Positions 16,301 through 24,530 of a stretch of 61,304 bases of DNA are shown here, in pieces (the stretch's first letter is position 1; every line of letters begins with the position of its first letter). Origin of the DNA: Thiogranum sp. (GTDB lineage Bacteria; Pseudomonadota; Gammaproteobacteria; DSM-19610); contig JAGXGS010000075.1 in NCBI GenBank assembly GCA_024636585.1, forward strand, positions 1 to 61,304, read 5' to 3'. The position numbers were made by a program, and so were the translations under genes. Below the pieces are notes generated by a model. That model was not told the DNA's origin, did not search any database, and was given only the letters and a program-made list of their open reading frames with translations.

Positions 16301-17581
16301 GTGATCAAGACCGAACGCAAAATCAGCGTTGCCGAGCTGGAACTGGGCATGTATGTCGCGCGCCTTGATCGTCCGTGGGTAGAGACGCACTTTCTGTTCC
16401 AGGGATTTCATATCAGCAATGATCAGGACATTCGCGAGCTCCGGGAGACTTGCGAATACGTCTATGTCGATCCCGAATGCGATGAACTCGATTATCGCCG
16501 TCCCAGACTGAAAACCACCGTCGCTGAAGAACAATCGGACGGCACACCGCAGAATAGCGTCGCCAGCCGCATGAGTGAACGACTCGAAGCGATACTCGGG
16601 GCGCCACCGCCGCGTGAATTTTATCCGGTAAGTACGGCAGTCGAAAACGAGATTCCGGTGGCCAGAGAGAGCCACCGCCAGACTGTTGAAGTCATCAGTA
16701 GCCTGGTTGGGGAATTGAAGGCCGGCAATACTATCGAACTGGACAGCGTCAGGGAGACCGTTGGTGGAATGATCGCCAGCATTGTCCGCAATCCGGATGC
16801 ATTTTTATGGCTGACACGGCTCAAGAACAAGGACGCTTACGCTTATATGCACTGCGTCGACGCCTGCGGACTGTCTGTGGCATTCGGTCGGTATCTGGGC
16901 TTTTCCAGGACCGATCTGGAAAACCTGGCCATCGGCACGCTGCTGTTCGATATTGGAAAGCTGCAACTACCGGACAGCCTGCTGAAGAAGCCGGGCCGGC
17001 TTACCGACCCGGAACTGGCACTGATCCGGCGTCACGTGGAGTTCGGCGTTGATATCGTAAAAGAGATGCAGGGCGTCAACCAGGACATCATTTCAATCGT
17101 ACTGAATCATCATGAACGTCATGACGGTAGCGGGTATCCGCGCGGTCTGGCTGGCCGGAAAATTCCGGTGAAGGCGCGGATTGCGGCGCTGGTCGACTGT
17201 TACGACGCCATCATCAGCGACCGAGCTTACAGTTCCGCTATTTCCTCCTATGACGCTATCCAGGTGCTCTACGAATCGCGCGACAAAGATTTCCAGGCCG
17301 ATATCGTCGAGCAATTCATCCAGTGCGTCGGACTCTATCCGACCGGAACGCTGGTGGAGCTCAGCAACGGTGAAGTTGGACTGGTGCTGGCGCAGAATCG
17401 GGTGCGGCGCCTGCGGCCCCGGGTGATGCTGGTATTGCGTCAGGACAAGTCAGCCTATGACTTCAATCCGATTCTGGATCTGATAGAAGATCCAGTCGAT
17501 GAAAACGGCGCGCTTATCGAAATCCGCCAACCGCTGCCGCCGGGCTCCTACGGTATCAGTGCCGCGGATTATTACCTGTAG
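16301..17581 (+). CDS. DUF3391/HD-GYP domain protein, catalytic His of HD replaced
   Basis: 426 residues from a GTG start. Residues 1-120 are a DUF3391-like N-terminal domain (VAELELGMYVARLDRPW). Residues about 170-330 are an HD-GYP domain with H184, R/H244-245, HH at 270-271 and HDGSGYP ending at 280. Where active enzymes have HDIGK, this protein reads FDIGK (Phe216-Asp217), so a metal-binding His is missing. HD-GYP enzymes hydrolyse c-di-GMP; this one may be an impaired hydrolase or a c-di-GMP sensor, as known for degenerate relatives. It sits 11 bases before a GGDEF-EAL gene, downstream of a likely FliA promoter. Confidence 0.88.
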   Translation: MIKTERKISVAELELGMYVARLDRPWVETHFLFQGFHISNDQDIRELRETCEYVYVDPECDELDYRRPRLKTTVAEEQSDGTPQNSVASRMSERLEAILGAPPPREFYPVSTAVENEIPVARESHRQTVEVISSLVGELKAGNTIELDSVRETVGGMIASIVRNPDAFLWLTRLKNKDAYAYMHCVDACGLSVAFGRYLGFSRTDLENLAIGTLLFDIGKLQLPDSLLKKPGRLTDPELALIRRHVEFGVDIVKEMQGVNQDIISIVLNHHERHDGSGYPRGLAGRKIPVKARIAALVDCYDAIISDRAYSSAISSYDAIQVLYESRDKDFQADIVEQFIQCVGLYPTGTLVELSNGEVGLVLAQNRVRRLRPRVMLVLRQDKSAYDFNPILDLIEDPVDENGALIEIRQPLPPGSYGISAADYYL

Positions 17582-17592
17582 TCCGGCAGCCG

Positions 17593-18909
17593 ATGACGGT
17601 TGTAACCATGGCACCTGTTCCGATCATGCAATTTCAGCGTCGGCGACTGCGCGAAGAACTCGACAAACGCATTGCCGGTGCGCGTGAGCAGGACACCCGG
17701 CTCGCGTTGCTGGTGATCAATCTGCAGGAATTCCGCCAGGTCAATATCAGTTTTGGACACCAGGTCGGTGATCAGGTGCTGGAACAGGTTTCCGCGCGCA
17801 TTGCCGCCGCATTGCGAATCGATGACATGGTGCTGCACATCGGCAACGATGAATTCGCAGTAATACTGTCAGATCTGAAAGGTGTGCAGGTGGCACAGCT
17901 TGCCGCAGAGAAAATTCTTGCCGGTATCGCTGAAAATCATGCCGTAGCGGGACAGATGCTGGCGGTCTGCGGCCGGCTTGGCGCAGCGGTCTTCCCGGAT
18001 CATGCTTCGAGCCGCGATGAACTGATGCGTGCCGCTGATTCGGCCGTGCAGTTTGCCGCCGATCATCACCGCGATTATGCCATCTACGATGCTTCGACGC
18101 GCTTGCAGGAACGCGATTCGGCGGATCTGCGCGGCAGCCTGCGTGAAGCGATGGACAACGATGACTTCATGCTTTACTACCAGCCTCAAATGAATCTGCA
18201 GCAGGGGGTTTTGAGCGGTTGCGAGGCGCTTTCGCGGTGGAAACATGCTCGCAGGGGCTGGATTAATCCCGAGGTGTTTATCGCCGCGGCTGAACGCAGC
18301 GGACTTATCGATGAACTCACCTACTGGTCGATCAACGTCGCATTGCGCAAGTGGTTTGAGTTCGAAAGACCCGGTCCGGATACGTCCATTTCTATTAATC
18401 TGTCGGCCCGGCTGCTGCATTCACCGGAACTGGTCGGAATGGTCGAGCGCGCTACCAATATCTGGGGTGCGAGACGCGATTCGGTGGTTCTGGAAGTCAC
18501 CGAAAGTGCCATGATGAGCGATCCGAAAGTGGCCCTGCATACCCTTAGCGCCCTTCATGAAATGGGTATACGATTGTCTATCGACGATTTTGGAACCGGC
18601 TATTCTTCTCTGGCTTATCTGAAAAAGCTGCCGGTTTCGGAACTGAAAATTGACAAGAGCTTCGTCATACAGATGGCCGAGAACCGGCAGGATCGAAAAA
18701 TTGTGCAATCGGTGATTGACCTGGCGCACACGCTCGACATGTCGGTGGTGGCCGAAGGAATCGAAAACCGGCAGGTGCTGGATATGCTGGTGGGCATGGG
18801 CTGTGACTATGGTCAGGGTTACTTCATTGCCCGACCGATGTCGGATGCGGCTTTGTCTGAGTGGCTTGAAACTGATGAACTTGCGTTGTTGGAGCACCGC
18901 GCCCGCTGA
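17593..18909 (+). CDS. GGDEF-EAL protein, probable c-di-GMP phosphodiesterase
   Basis: 438 residues, no membrane segment. The N-terminal GGDEF domain is degenerate: the active-site loop reads GNDEF (residues 84-88), although the FGHQVGDQVL helix is kept. The EAL domain looks complete: E211 in CEALSRW, N269, E301 in EVTES, D331-D332 in DDFGTGYSSL, K353, E388 in AEGIE and Q408. I therefore expect hydrolysis of c-di-GMP, perhaps with GTP sensing by the GGDEF part. Co-transcribed with the HD-GYP gene, consistent with lowering c-di-GMP during motility. Confidence 0.9.
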   Translation: MTVVTMAPVPIMQFQRRRLREELDKRIAGAREQDTRLALLVINLQEFRQVNISFGHQVGDQVLEQVSARIAAALRIDDMVLHIGNDEFAVILSDLKGVQVAQLAAEKILAGIAENHAVAGQMLAVCGRLGAAVFPDHASSRDELMRAADSAVQFAADHHRDYAIYDASTRLQERDSADLRGSLREAMDNDDFMLYYQPQMNLQQGVLSGCEALSRWKHARRGWINPEVFIAAAERSGLIDELTYWSINVALRKWFEFERPGPDTSISINLSARLLHSPELVGMVERATNIWGARRDSVVLEVTESAMMSDPKVALHTLSALHEMGIRLSIDDFGTGYSSLAYLKKLPVSELKIDKSFVIQMAENRQDRKIVQSVIDLAHTLDMSVVAEGIENRQVLDMLVGMGCDYGQGYFIARPMSDAALSEWLETDELALLEHRAR

Positions 18910-20463
18910 TCAGCTGACCAGCAACGCCACCCCACCGCGGCGCGAATCGCCATGGCATTCGAACCGGTTGCCAGTCCTGCGCACCGCATGTACACCGCCA
19001 AAATAAAGATTCCGGTCCGGCCAGTACTTGATGGAATCGAATTCCTTTTCGAGCTGTTTGCACACTCCGGCCTCGAATCCGCTCTCGATGCTCAGCAGCC
19101 CGTCTTCATAATGCATGCGCGGGCGTTCGATCGCATCCTCCAGTGCCAGATTCCCATCCACCATTCGCAGCATGGTCTGCAGGAGTGCCGAACGGATGCG
19201 ATTCGATCCGCCGGATCCGAAAGCGACCGCCCCACCGTCAGGCATCTCCAGCAGACTGGGCGCCATCATCGAGGTCAGGCGCTGGTTCGGCTGCCAGCAC
19301 TGAAAACCGCTCGGGCACAGGTCCTGTTCGCCGAGCATATTATTGAGCATGAAACCCATGTTGCCGATCATGTGGCCGCAGCCCTCGCCGTTGCTGGTCG
19401 ACAGTGCCGCGACATTGCCGGCTGCATCGACGACGCTGATGTGGGTGGTGCCACGGTAGGCGCGCGCCCGCTTGGCGATATCGCGCAGATAATGATCAAG
19501 CAACTGCGGATCCAGCAAACGCTCATCCACCAGGTTAGCGGCTTCCGCCCGCAGGCGCGCCTCGTTGGTGGAGCGCATAACTTCTGCGAGGCGCACCAGG
19601 CCGGCGGCGCTGTCAATAACCGTGCGGCGCAGGTCCAGACGTTCCAGTAACTTTAGCGCAAAGCCGATCAGCAACCCGCCGGAAGACGGCGGAGGATTGG
19701 TTAGCAGTGTGGCATTCCGGTAGCGCAGTGACAGGGGGGCGCGGGTGATCACCTGGTAGTCGATCAGGTCCTGGCGCTCCAGTTGACCACCATGGTCGCG
19801 ACAGAGTGCATCGATGATTGCGGAAACTTCTCCTTCATAGAACAGGCGATCGCCTTCCTCGGCAAGTGCCTGCAGGGTTTCAGCGAGTTCCGGCAAACAC
19901 AGGGTCTCTCCCTGCTGCACCAGTCGCTGTGGATCATGCTGACTGCCAAAGCACCGCGTGGCAGCCTTACTCGCCAGATATACCGGCCGCACGATGTCGA
20001 GGATAAATGCCTGTAATTCGTTTACCTGCATACCGGAGCGAGCGAGTTCCAGTGCCGGGGCCATCAATACCGACATCGGCAACCGGGCCAACTGACGATG
20101 GATGGTGAACAGCCCGCGCACTGTGCCTGGCACTGCAGCGGAACCATAACCGATATGGAACTCCTGCTGAGTGGTGCCGAAGTCCGCATGGATGGGGTAA
20201 AAGTCGATATCCGCCTGGAGTCGCCTGTTATTCGGCGTCTGGGCAAAAAAATCATACACGCGCGCCTTGCCGGCGGCCGGACGCGCCAGCAGAAAACCTC
20301 CACCCCCCAGTGAAGCGAGCGCCGGTTCCGCTACGCAGGCACACCAGTGAGCAGCAATCACAGCATCAAACGCATTGCCACCTTCGCGCAGCGCGAAGGC
20401 AGCCGCTTCGGCAGTCGCTGAATGTCCTGCGGCAATGGCGCCAGTCAGTCTTTTCGAGTTCAT
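18910..20463 (-). CDS. ggt: Gamma-glutamyltransferase family protein
   Basis: 517 residues. Segments typical of the family: AAGHSATAEAAAFALREGGN, NPPPSSGGLLIGFAL, the autoprocessing/catalytic threonine in GTTHISVVD (about residue 341), GSGGSNRIRSALLQ, and the EDAIERPRMHY tail. The precursor is normally cleaved before the Thr into two subunits. No signal peptide is visible, unlike periplasmic GGT of E. coli, so the protein may be cytoplasmic or use another start. Substrate (glutathione, or another gamma-glutamyl amide, or cephalosporin-type) not determinable. It converges with the GGDEF-EAL gene with zero spacing. Confidence 0.88.
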   Translation of the reverse strand: MNSKRLTGAIAAGHSATAEAAAFALREGGNAFDAVIAAHWCACVAEPALASLGGGGFLLARPAAGKARVYDFFAQTPNNRRLQADIDFYPIHADFGTTQQEFHIGYGSAAVPGTVRGLFTIHRQLARLPMSVLMAPALELARSGMQVNELQAFILDIVRPVYLASKAATRCFGSQHDPQRLVQQGETLCLPELAETLQALAEEGDRLFYEGEVSAIIDALCRDHGGQLERQDLIDYQVITRAPLSLRYRNATLLTNPPPSSGGLLIGFALKLLERLDLRRTVIDSAAGLVRLAEVMRSTNEARLRAEAANLVDERLLDPQLLDHYLRDIAKRARAYRGTTHISVVDAAGNVAALSTSNGEGCGHMIGNMGFMLNNMLGEQDLCPSGFQCWQPNQRLTSMMAPSLLEMPDGGAVAFGSGGSNRIRSALLQTMLRMVDGNLALEDAIERPRMHYEDGLLSIESGFEAGVCKQLEKEFDSIKYWPDRNLYFGGVHAVRRTGNRFECHGDSRRGGVALLVS

Positions 20464-20533
20464 GTACCGCAGTATACCGAAGCCTAATTGCCCCGTATGC
20501 GTGAGTGCTCCGATTACCCCTGACTCAGTGAGC

Positions 20534-20574
20534 TTGACTTAAATCAAGGACCAGAGAAACGCGGACACGATAAT
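20534..20574 (+). promoter_or_regulatory. FNR/DNR-type promoter of nirS
   Basis: TTGACTTAAATCAA (20534-20547) matches TTGAT-N4-ATCAA at 9 of 10 fixed positions. GATAAT at 20569-20574 sits at the distance expected for a -10 when the activator binds near -41.5. The start site would be about 20582, leaving a leader of some 145 bases before nirS. A DNR-type regulator is encoded at 47585-48358. A short GC hairpin (GGCGC-N5-GCGCC, 20676-20690) lies in the leader. Confidence 0.75.
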
Positions 20575-20726
20575 GACGACCCAAAGCTGCTGTTTCCGGA
20601 TATTTGGAAAGGGCGGAACGACAGGCATAACAGATTCGAATCAAGCCGCAGGCGAAATCTTCCTGCAGATAGCCTGGCGCGATGTGCGCCGCAGATTTTT
20701 CTGATTGTCACAAAAGGAGCAGAGCG

Positions 20727-22367
20727 ATGGGTGTAAAACACAGGTTGAAATACGGGACGGCGTTGCTTTCCTTGTGCATGGGTATGGTCGGGTCATCGGC
20801 GGCCCTGGCCGCGAGGGATGAACCATTTGTTCCCCTGAATGATGAACAGTTCGAGGAAGCCAAGGCGAATTATTTCCAGCGCTGTGCGGGCTGTCACGGA
20901 GTGCTGAGAAAGGGCGCGACCGGAAAAAGTCTGGAGCCAGCGGAGACGCGCAAGAAGGGCCAGAGGCGCCTCGAGCGCATAATTCAGCTCGGCACAGAAG
21001 GCGGCATGAATAACTTCGATGATATCTTCAGCAAGGAAGAGATCAGCATGCTGGCGACTTACATCCAGATGGAACCGCCGGTCCCGCCGGAGATGTCGCT
21101 GGCCCTCATGAAAGAACGCACCAAGGTGCATGTCGATCCCAAAGACTATCCCACCAAACCACTGCATGGCCGCAACTGGGAAAACTTTTTTGTTGTCATC
21201 GAGCGTGACGTCGGCAAGGTGGCGATTATCGATGGCGACAAACATGAAGTGGTCGCCCATATCGATACCGGCTATGCCGTGCACGTGATCAAGGGCACCG
21301 AACACTCCAATGTCGCGGAGGCCGATGATATCGGACGCTTCTGGTACACCATGGGCCGTGACGGCAAGATGACCAAGATCGATCTGTGGCAGCAGCCCGA
21401 GAGCATGCTCGTTGCAGAAACCCAGGTTGCTTATGACGCGCGTGACGTCGCGGTCTCGGGTGACGGGAAATATGTGGTCGGTGGCGGATACTGGCCACCG
21501 CACTTCGTTATTGTCGACGCCATGACCATGGAGCCCCTGAAGGTTGTGTCTTCGCGCGGTGTGAACGTCGACGGTGAGTATGTCAACGAATCGCGTGTCG
21601 CGGCGATCTACGATACGCCCAACGAGAGCTCATGGTTGATCGCCATGAAAGAGCTGGGCCAGATGTGGCAGGTTGATTATAGCGACATCGATAATTTGCG
21701 CATCGACGAGATGGATACCGCGAAATTCCTGCACGACGGGTTTTTCGATCCGACCGGTCGCTACTTCCAGATTGCCGCCAACGCATCCAACAAGATGGTT
21801 ATCGTGGATACAAAAAAACGCAAGCTGGAAGCGATGATCGATGTCGACAAGCTGCCGCACCCCGGCCCTGGCGCAAACTGGAATGACGATCAATGCGGTC
21901 CGGTGGCAGGTACCACCCATCTCGGTGTCGGCAAGGTATCCGTATGGGGCAACGATCCAGAGGGTCATAAGGCCGAGGCCTGGAAAGTCTGCTATGTAGT
22001 CGATACCGATGGCCCCGGCCTGTTTATCCGCACGCATCCGAAAAGCAAGTATTTCTGGGTCGACCAGACCAAGCATCCGGAGCCGGAAATCCAGCAATCC
22101 ATCAAGGTCATCGACAAGAAGACCCGCGAAGTGGTCAAGACGATTCGCCTGACCGAGACGCAGGGTTATGCCGCAGTGCACATGGAGTTTAACAAGGACG
22201 GCAGTGAGGTCTGGGTTTCAGTATGGAATCGTTCTGACAGCAGAGAGCCGAATGGCGAAATCGTGGTCTTCGATGCCGATACTCTGGAAGAAAAGACACG
22301 CATCAAGGGCCTGTACGCGCCAACCGGTAAATTCAATGTGTATAACCGTATGCACCACGTAACCTGA
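20727..22367 (+). CDS. nirS: Cytochrome cd1 nitrite reductase
   Basis: 546 residues, with a signal peptide of about 28 residues; periplasmic. The N-terminal heme c domain has CAGCH (53-57) followed by GVLRKGATGKSLEP, nearly identical to known NirS, and Met94 is a candidate axial ligand. The rest is the eight-bladed heme d1 propeller. The proximal heme d1 His is probably His186 (DTGYAVH). The two active-site His fall at His398 (TTHLG) and His437 (RTHPKS) by motif. The ending PTGKFNVYN is diagnostic. It reduces nitrite to NO. Two extra cysteines (Cys390, Cys422) in the propeller could form a disulfide. The start has AAAGGAG upstream. Regulated by an FNR/DNR box. Confidence 0.95.
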   Translation: MGVKHRLKYGTALLSLCMGMVGSSAALAARDEPFVPLNDEQFEEAKANYFQRCAGCHGVLRKGATGKSLEPAETRKKGQRRLERIIQLGTEGGMNNFDDIFSKEEISMLATYIQMEPPVPPEMSLALMKERTKVHVDPKDYPTKPLHGRNWENFFVVIERDVGKVAIIDGDKHEVVAHIDTGYAVHVIKGTEHSNVAEADDIGRFWYTMGRDGKMTKIDLWQQPESMLVAETQVAYDARDVAVSGDGKYVVGGGYWPPHFVIVDAMTMEPLKVVSSRGVNVDGEYVNESRVAAIYDTPNESSWLIAMKELGQMWQVDYSDIDNLRIDEMDTAKFLHDGFFDPTGRYFQIAANASNKMVIVDTKKRKLEAMIDVDKLPHPGPGANWNDDQCGPVAGTTHLGVGKVSVWGNDPEGHKAEAWKVCYVVDTDGPGLFIRTHPKSKYFWVDQTKHPEPEIQQSIKVIDKKTREVVKTIRLTETQGYAAVHMEFNKDGSEVWVSVWNRSDSREPNGEIVVFDADTLEEKTRIKGLYAPTGKFNVYNRMHHVT

Positions 22368-22407
22368 TGGCGAGCCGGAAAGGCATCAGGCAGTAAGCAG
22401 GCAACAC

Positions 22408-22440
22408 AGGCGGACACGAGTGATTGTGTCCGCCTTTATT
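22408..22440 (+). terminator. Intrinsic terminator downstream of nirS
   Basis: AGGCGGACAC (22408-22417) and GTGTCCGCCT (22426-22435) form a perfect 10-bp stem with an 8-base loop, followed by TTATT. It probably ends most nirS transcripts, or partially attenuates read-through into the next cytochrome gene, giving excess nirS mRNA. Confidence 0.85.
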
Positions 22441-22458
22441 GTGACACCGTATTGTCAC
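22441..22458. promoter_or_regulatory. Inverted repeat upstream of the NirT-like fusion gene
   Basis: GTGACA (22441-22446) and TGTCAC (22453-22458) are separated by 6 bases, directly after the nirS terminator and 23 bases before the next start codon. It may be an operator. No known consensus is matched with confidence. Confidence 0.3.
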
Positions 22459-22481
22459 GCTAACTATGGTGAGTGGTAAAC

Positions 22482-24194
22482 ATGGCCTATCCAAAGAAAA
22501 AACCAGGATTGATGTCGCGCAAGGTGTTAATGGGCGCAACTGTCGGCGCAGCGCTGTTCTTCATGATCGTGGGCGTGATTTTCTGGGGCGGTTTCAATAC
22601 CGCAATGGAGGCCACGAATACGATGACCTTCTGTATTTCCTGTCACGAGATGGAAGAAAATGTTTATCAGGAATATAAACAGACCATCCATTATACCAAT
22701 CGCAGCGGCGTTCGGGCCTCATGCTCGGACTGTCATGTGCCGGACCCCTGGGTGCACAAGGTGGTTCGCAAGGTACAGGCCAGCCGGGAACTGCTTTCCA
22801 AAGCGATGGGCACGGTAGATACGCCGGAAAAATTCGATGAGCACCGTTTGACGCTTGCCAGGCGAGTCTGGACAGCGATGAAAAAGACCGATTCACGTGA
22901 ATGTCGCAACTGTCATGACTTTGCTTCCATGAACCCGGAAAACCAGCAAAAGCGTTCGCGTGTGCAGCACATGAATGCCATGGAAGCGGGTAATACCTGT
23001 ATCGATTGCCATAAGGGCATAGCCCATAAGAAGGTGCATGATCTGCTCACAGACGCTGAGCTGGACGTCATGGAGCGCCCGATCGCTCGACACAAACGTG
23101 AGGTACCGGTTCAGTGGCTGGCGTTGTCAGAACCGGATCAAGTGAAGATCGCCCAGGCTGCCGAGCCGCAGCAGGTCGCGCACTCCGAACTCGTGGTCGC
23201 AGATGCCGAGCCGGCGACAACCGCTGAAGCGGAGACGGCCGAACCTGAACAGACCGCTGCCAGCAGTTTCGGCATGGACTGGAATGGTGTTCCGGCTACG
23301 GAGGTCGTGCTTTTCTTCCCCGGACAGGCATCGATGGAATGGGTGCTGACAGGCAGCGACCACGGCGGCGCACGCCCGCTCAAGGCCGGTGATCGCTGTT
23401 ATGACTGTCACCTCGGTGAAGAACAACGCATGGGCGATCTCATTGTCTCGGGAGAAAAGATCGAAGCCAGTCCGATACCGGACAAGCGTGGCAGCATTCC
23501 CGTGAATGTGCAGGCTGCGCATGACTCGGAGTATCTCTACATGCGCTTCCAGTGGCCGGAGACGGCGCATGTGCCGGTACCTTTTGTCGAGGGTGGAAAA
23601 ATGGACCCGGACAACCCGGTCAAGCTGGCGGTGATGCTGGCGACAGATGATGAGAGCGTTGAATGGGCGGATCTCTCGGGATGCTGGCAGAGCTGTCATC
23701 ATGATGCGAACAACATGCCGGATGCGCCGGATGTTGCGGCCGCCGCCAATGGGGTCAGCAAATATCTTGCGGAGAGTCGCACAGATATCGAGCTGGCCGG
23801 TAAAGGTGACGTGCCGCGTGGTGGTTGGGACAAAAAAAGGGATGACGAGGCGATTCAGGCCGCGCTGGAGGCCGGGCAGTTCATGGATCTGCTACGCTAC
23901 AAGGTGGGTAGCGGTGAATCTGAAGATGGTTATATCCTGGCGGAACGTGTCATGAAGGGCGGTCAGGGCGTCAGCTTCAGCGGCGGGCTGGCCGGCGGTA
24001 TCTGGACCATAGAGATGAAACGCAAGCTGGTTTCAGACCAGCCAGGCGACATCAGTCTGGTTCCCGGTGACTGGTACAATTTTGGTTTCGCCATACATGA
24101 CGACTACAGCAGCAGTCGTTTTCATCATGTCTCCCTGGGCTTCAAGCTGGCTTTGGATGATGAAGATGCGGAGATCAATGCAATCGGAAGATAG
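22482..24194 (+). CDS. NapC/NirT-type multiheme cytochrome c fused to an ethylbenzene-dehydrogenase-type haem domain
   Basis: 570 residues. One N-terminal membrane anchor (about 17-38), then a NapC/NirT tetraheme module with CISCH (51-55), CSDCH (81-85), CRNCH (141-145) and CIDCH (173-177). A charged Ala/Glu-rich linker (225-265) follows. The C-terminal part (about 270-565) resembles the haem-binding domain of the ethylbenzene dehydrogenase gamma/DMSO-reductase-like family, and carries CYDCH (306-310) and an unusual CX3CH motif CWQSCH (401-406). NirT-type proteins take electrons from quinol to periplasmic reductases. The extension is far larger than NirT (about 200 residues). Position after nirS suggests electron delivery to NirS. 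Confidence 0.82.
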   Translation: MAYPKKKPGLMSRKVLMGATVGAALFFMIVGVIFWGGFNTAMEATNTMTFCISCHEMEENVYQEYKQTIHYTNRSGVRASCSDCHVPDPWVHKVVRKVQASRELLSKAMGTVDTPEKFDEHRLTLARRVWTAMKKTDSRECRNCHDFASMNPENQQKRSRVQHMNAMEAGNTCIDCHKGIAHKKVHDLLTDAELDVMERPIARHKREVPVQWLALSEPDQVKIAQAAEPQQVAHSELVVADAEPATTAEAETAEPEQTAASSFGMDWNGVPATEVVLFFPGQASMEWVLTGSDHGGARPLKAGDRCYDCHLGEEQRMGDLIVSGEKIEASPIPDKRGSIPVNVQAAHDSEYLYMRFQWPETAHVPVPFVEGGKMDPDNPVKLAVMLATDDESVEWADLSGCWQSCHHDANNMPDAPDVAAAANGVSKYLAESRTDIELAGKGDVPRGGWDKKRDDEAIQAALEAGQFMDLLRYKVGSGESEDGYILAERVMKGGQGVSFSGGLAGGIWTIEMKRKLVSDQPGDISLVPGDWYNFGFAIHDDYSSSRFHHVSLGFKLALDDEDAEINAIGR

Positions 24195-24203
24195 GTGCAT
24201 GGC

Positions 24204-24530
24204 ATGAATCGCAGTACTGTTCTATTGCTGGTGGGGATTATGATTCCGGGCAGCAACGCATATGCCGGCGGCGAACCCGCGCAGGTGGTCATCAGGGACT
24301 TTGCATTCACCCCGCAGGAGGTGACTGTCAGGCGTGGTGAATCGGTACGCTGGGAGAACCAGGAAAAACGTCAGTACCACAGTGTATGGTTTGAGACTTC
24401 AGGCGAGCCGGAGCCGGATTATTTCTTCCCTGAAGAATCGTACCAACGGGATTTCCCGGAAAGCGGCAGCTTTCCCTACCGCTGTGGCCCGCATCCGGAA
24501 ATGACCGGAGTGGTGCATGTCCTGGAGTAA
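24204..24530 (+). CDS. Plastocyanin-like cupredoxin
   Basis: 108 residues, signal peptide cleaved about residue 21 (SNAYA). Mature domain about 87 residues: VVIRDFAFTPQEVTVRRGES, the first copper His in QYHSVWF, and the copper loop YRCGPHPEMTG supplying Cys, His and Met. A type 1 blue copper electron carrier in the periplasm. Between the multiheme cytochrome and nirN, it may shuttle electrons to NirS in place of azurin/pseudoazurin. A GTG at 24195 is an alternative start. Its 3' end overlaps nirN by 14 bases. Confidence 0.85.
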   Translation: MNRSTVLLLVGIMIPGSNAYAGGEPAQVVIRDFAFTPQEVTVRRGESVRWENQEKRQYHSVWFETSGEPEPDYFFPEESYQRDFPESGSFPYRCGPHPEMTGVVHVLE

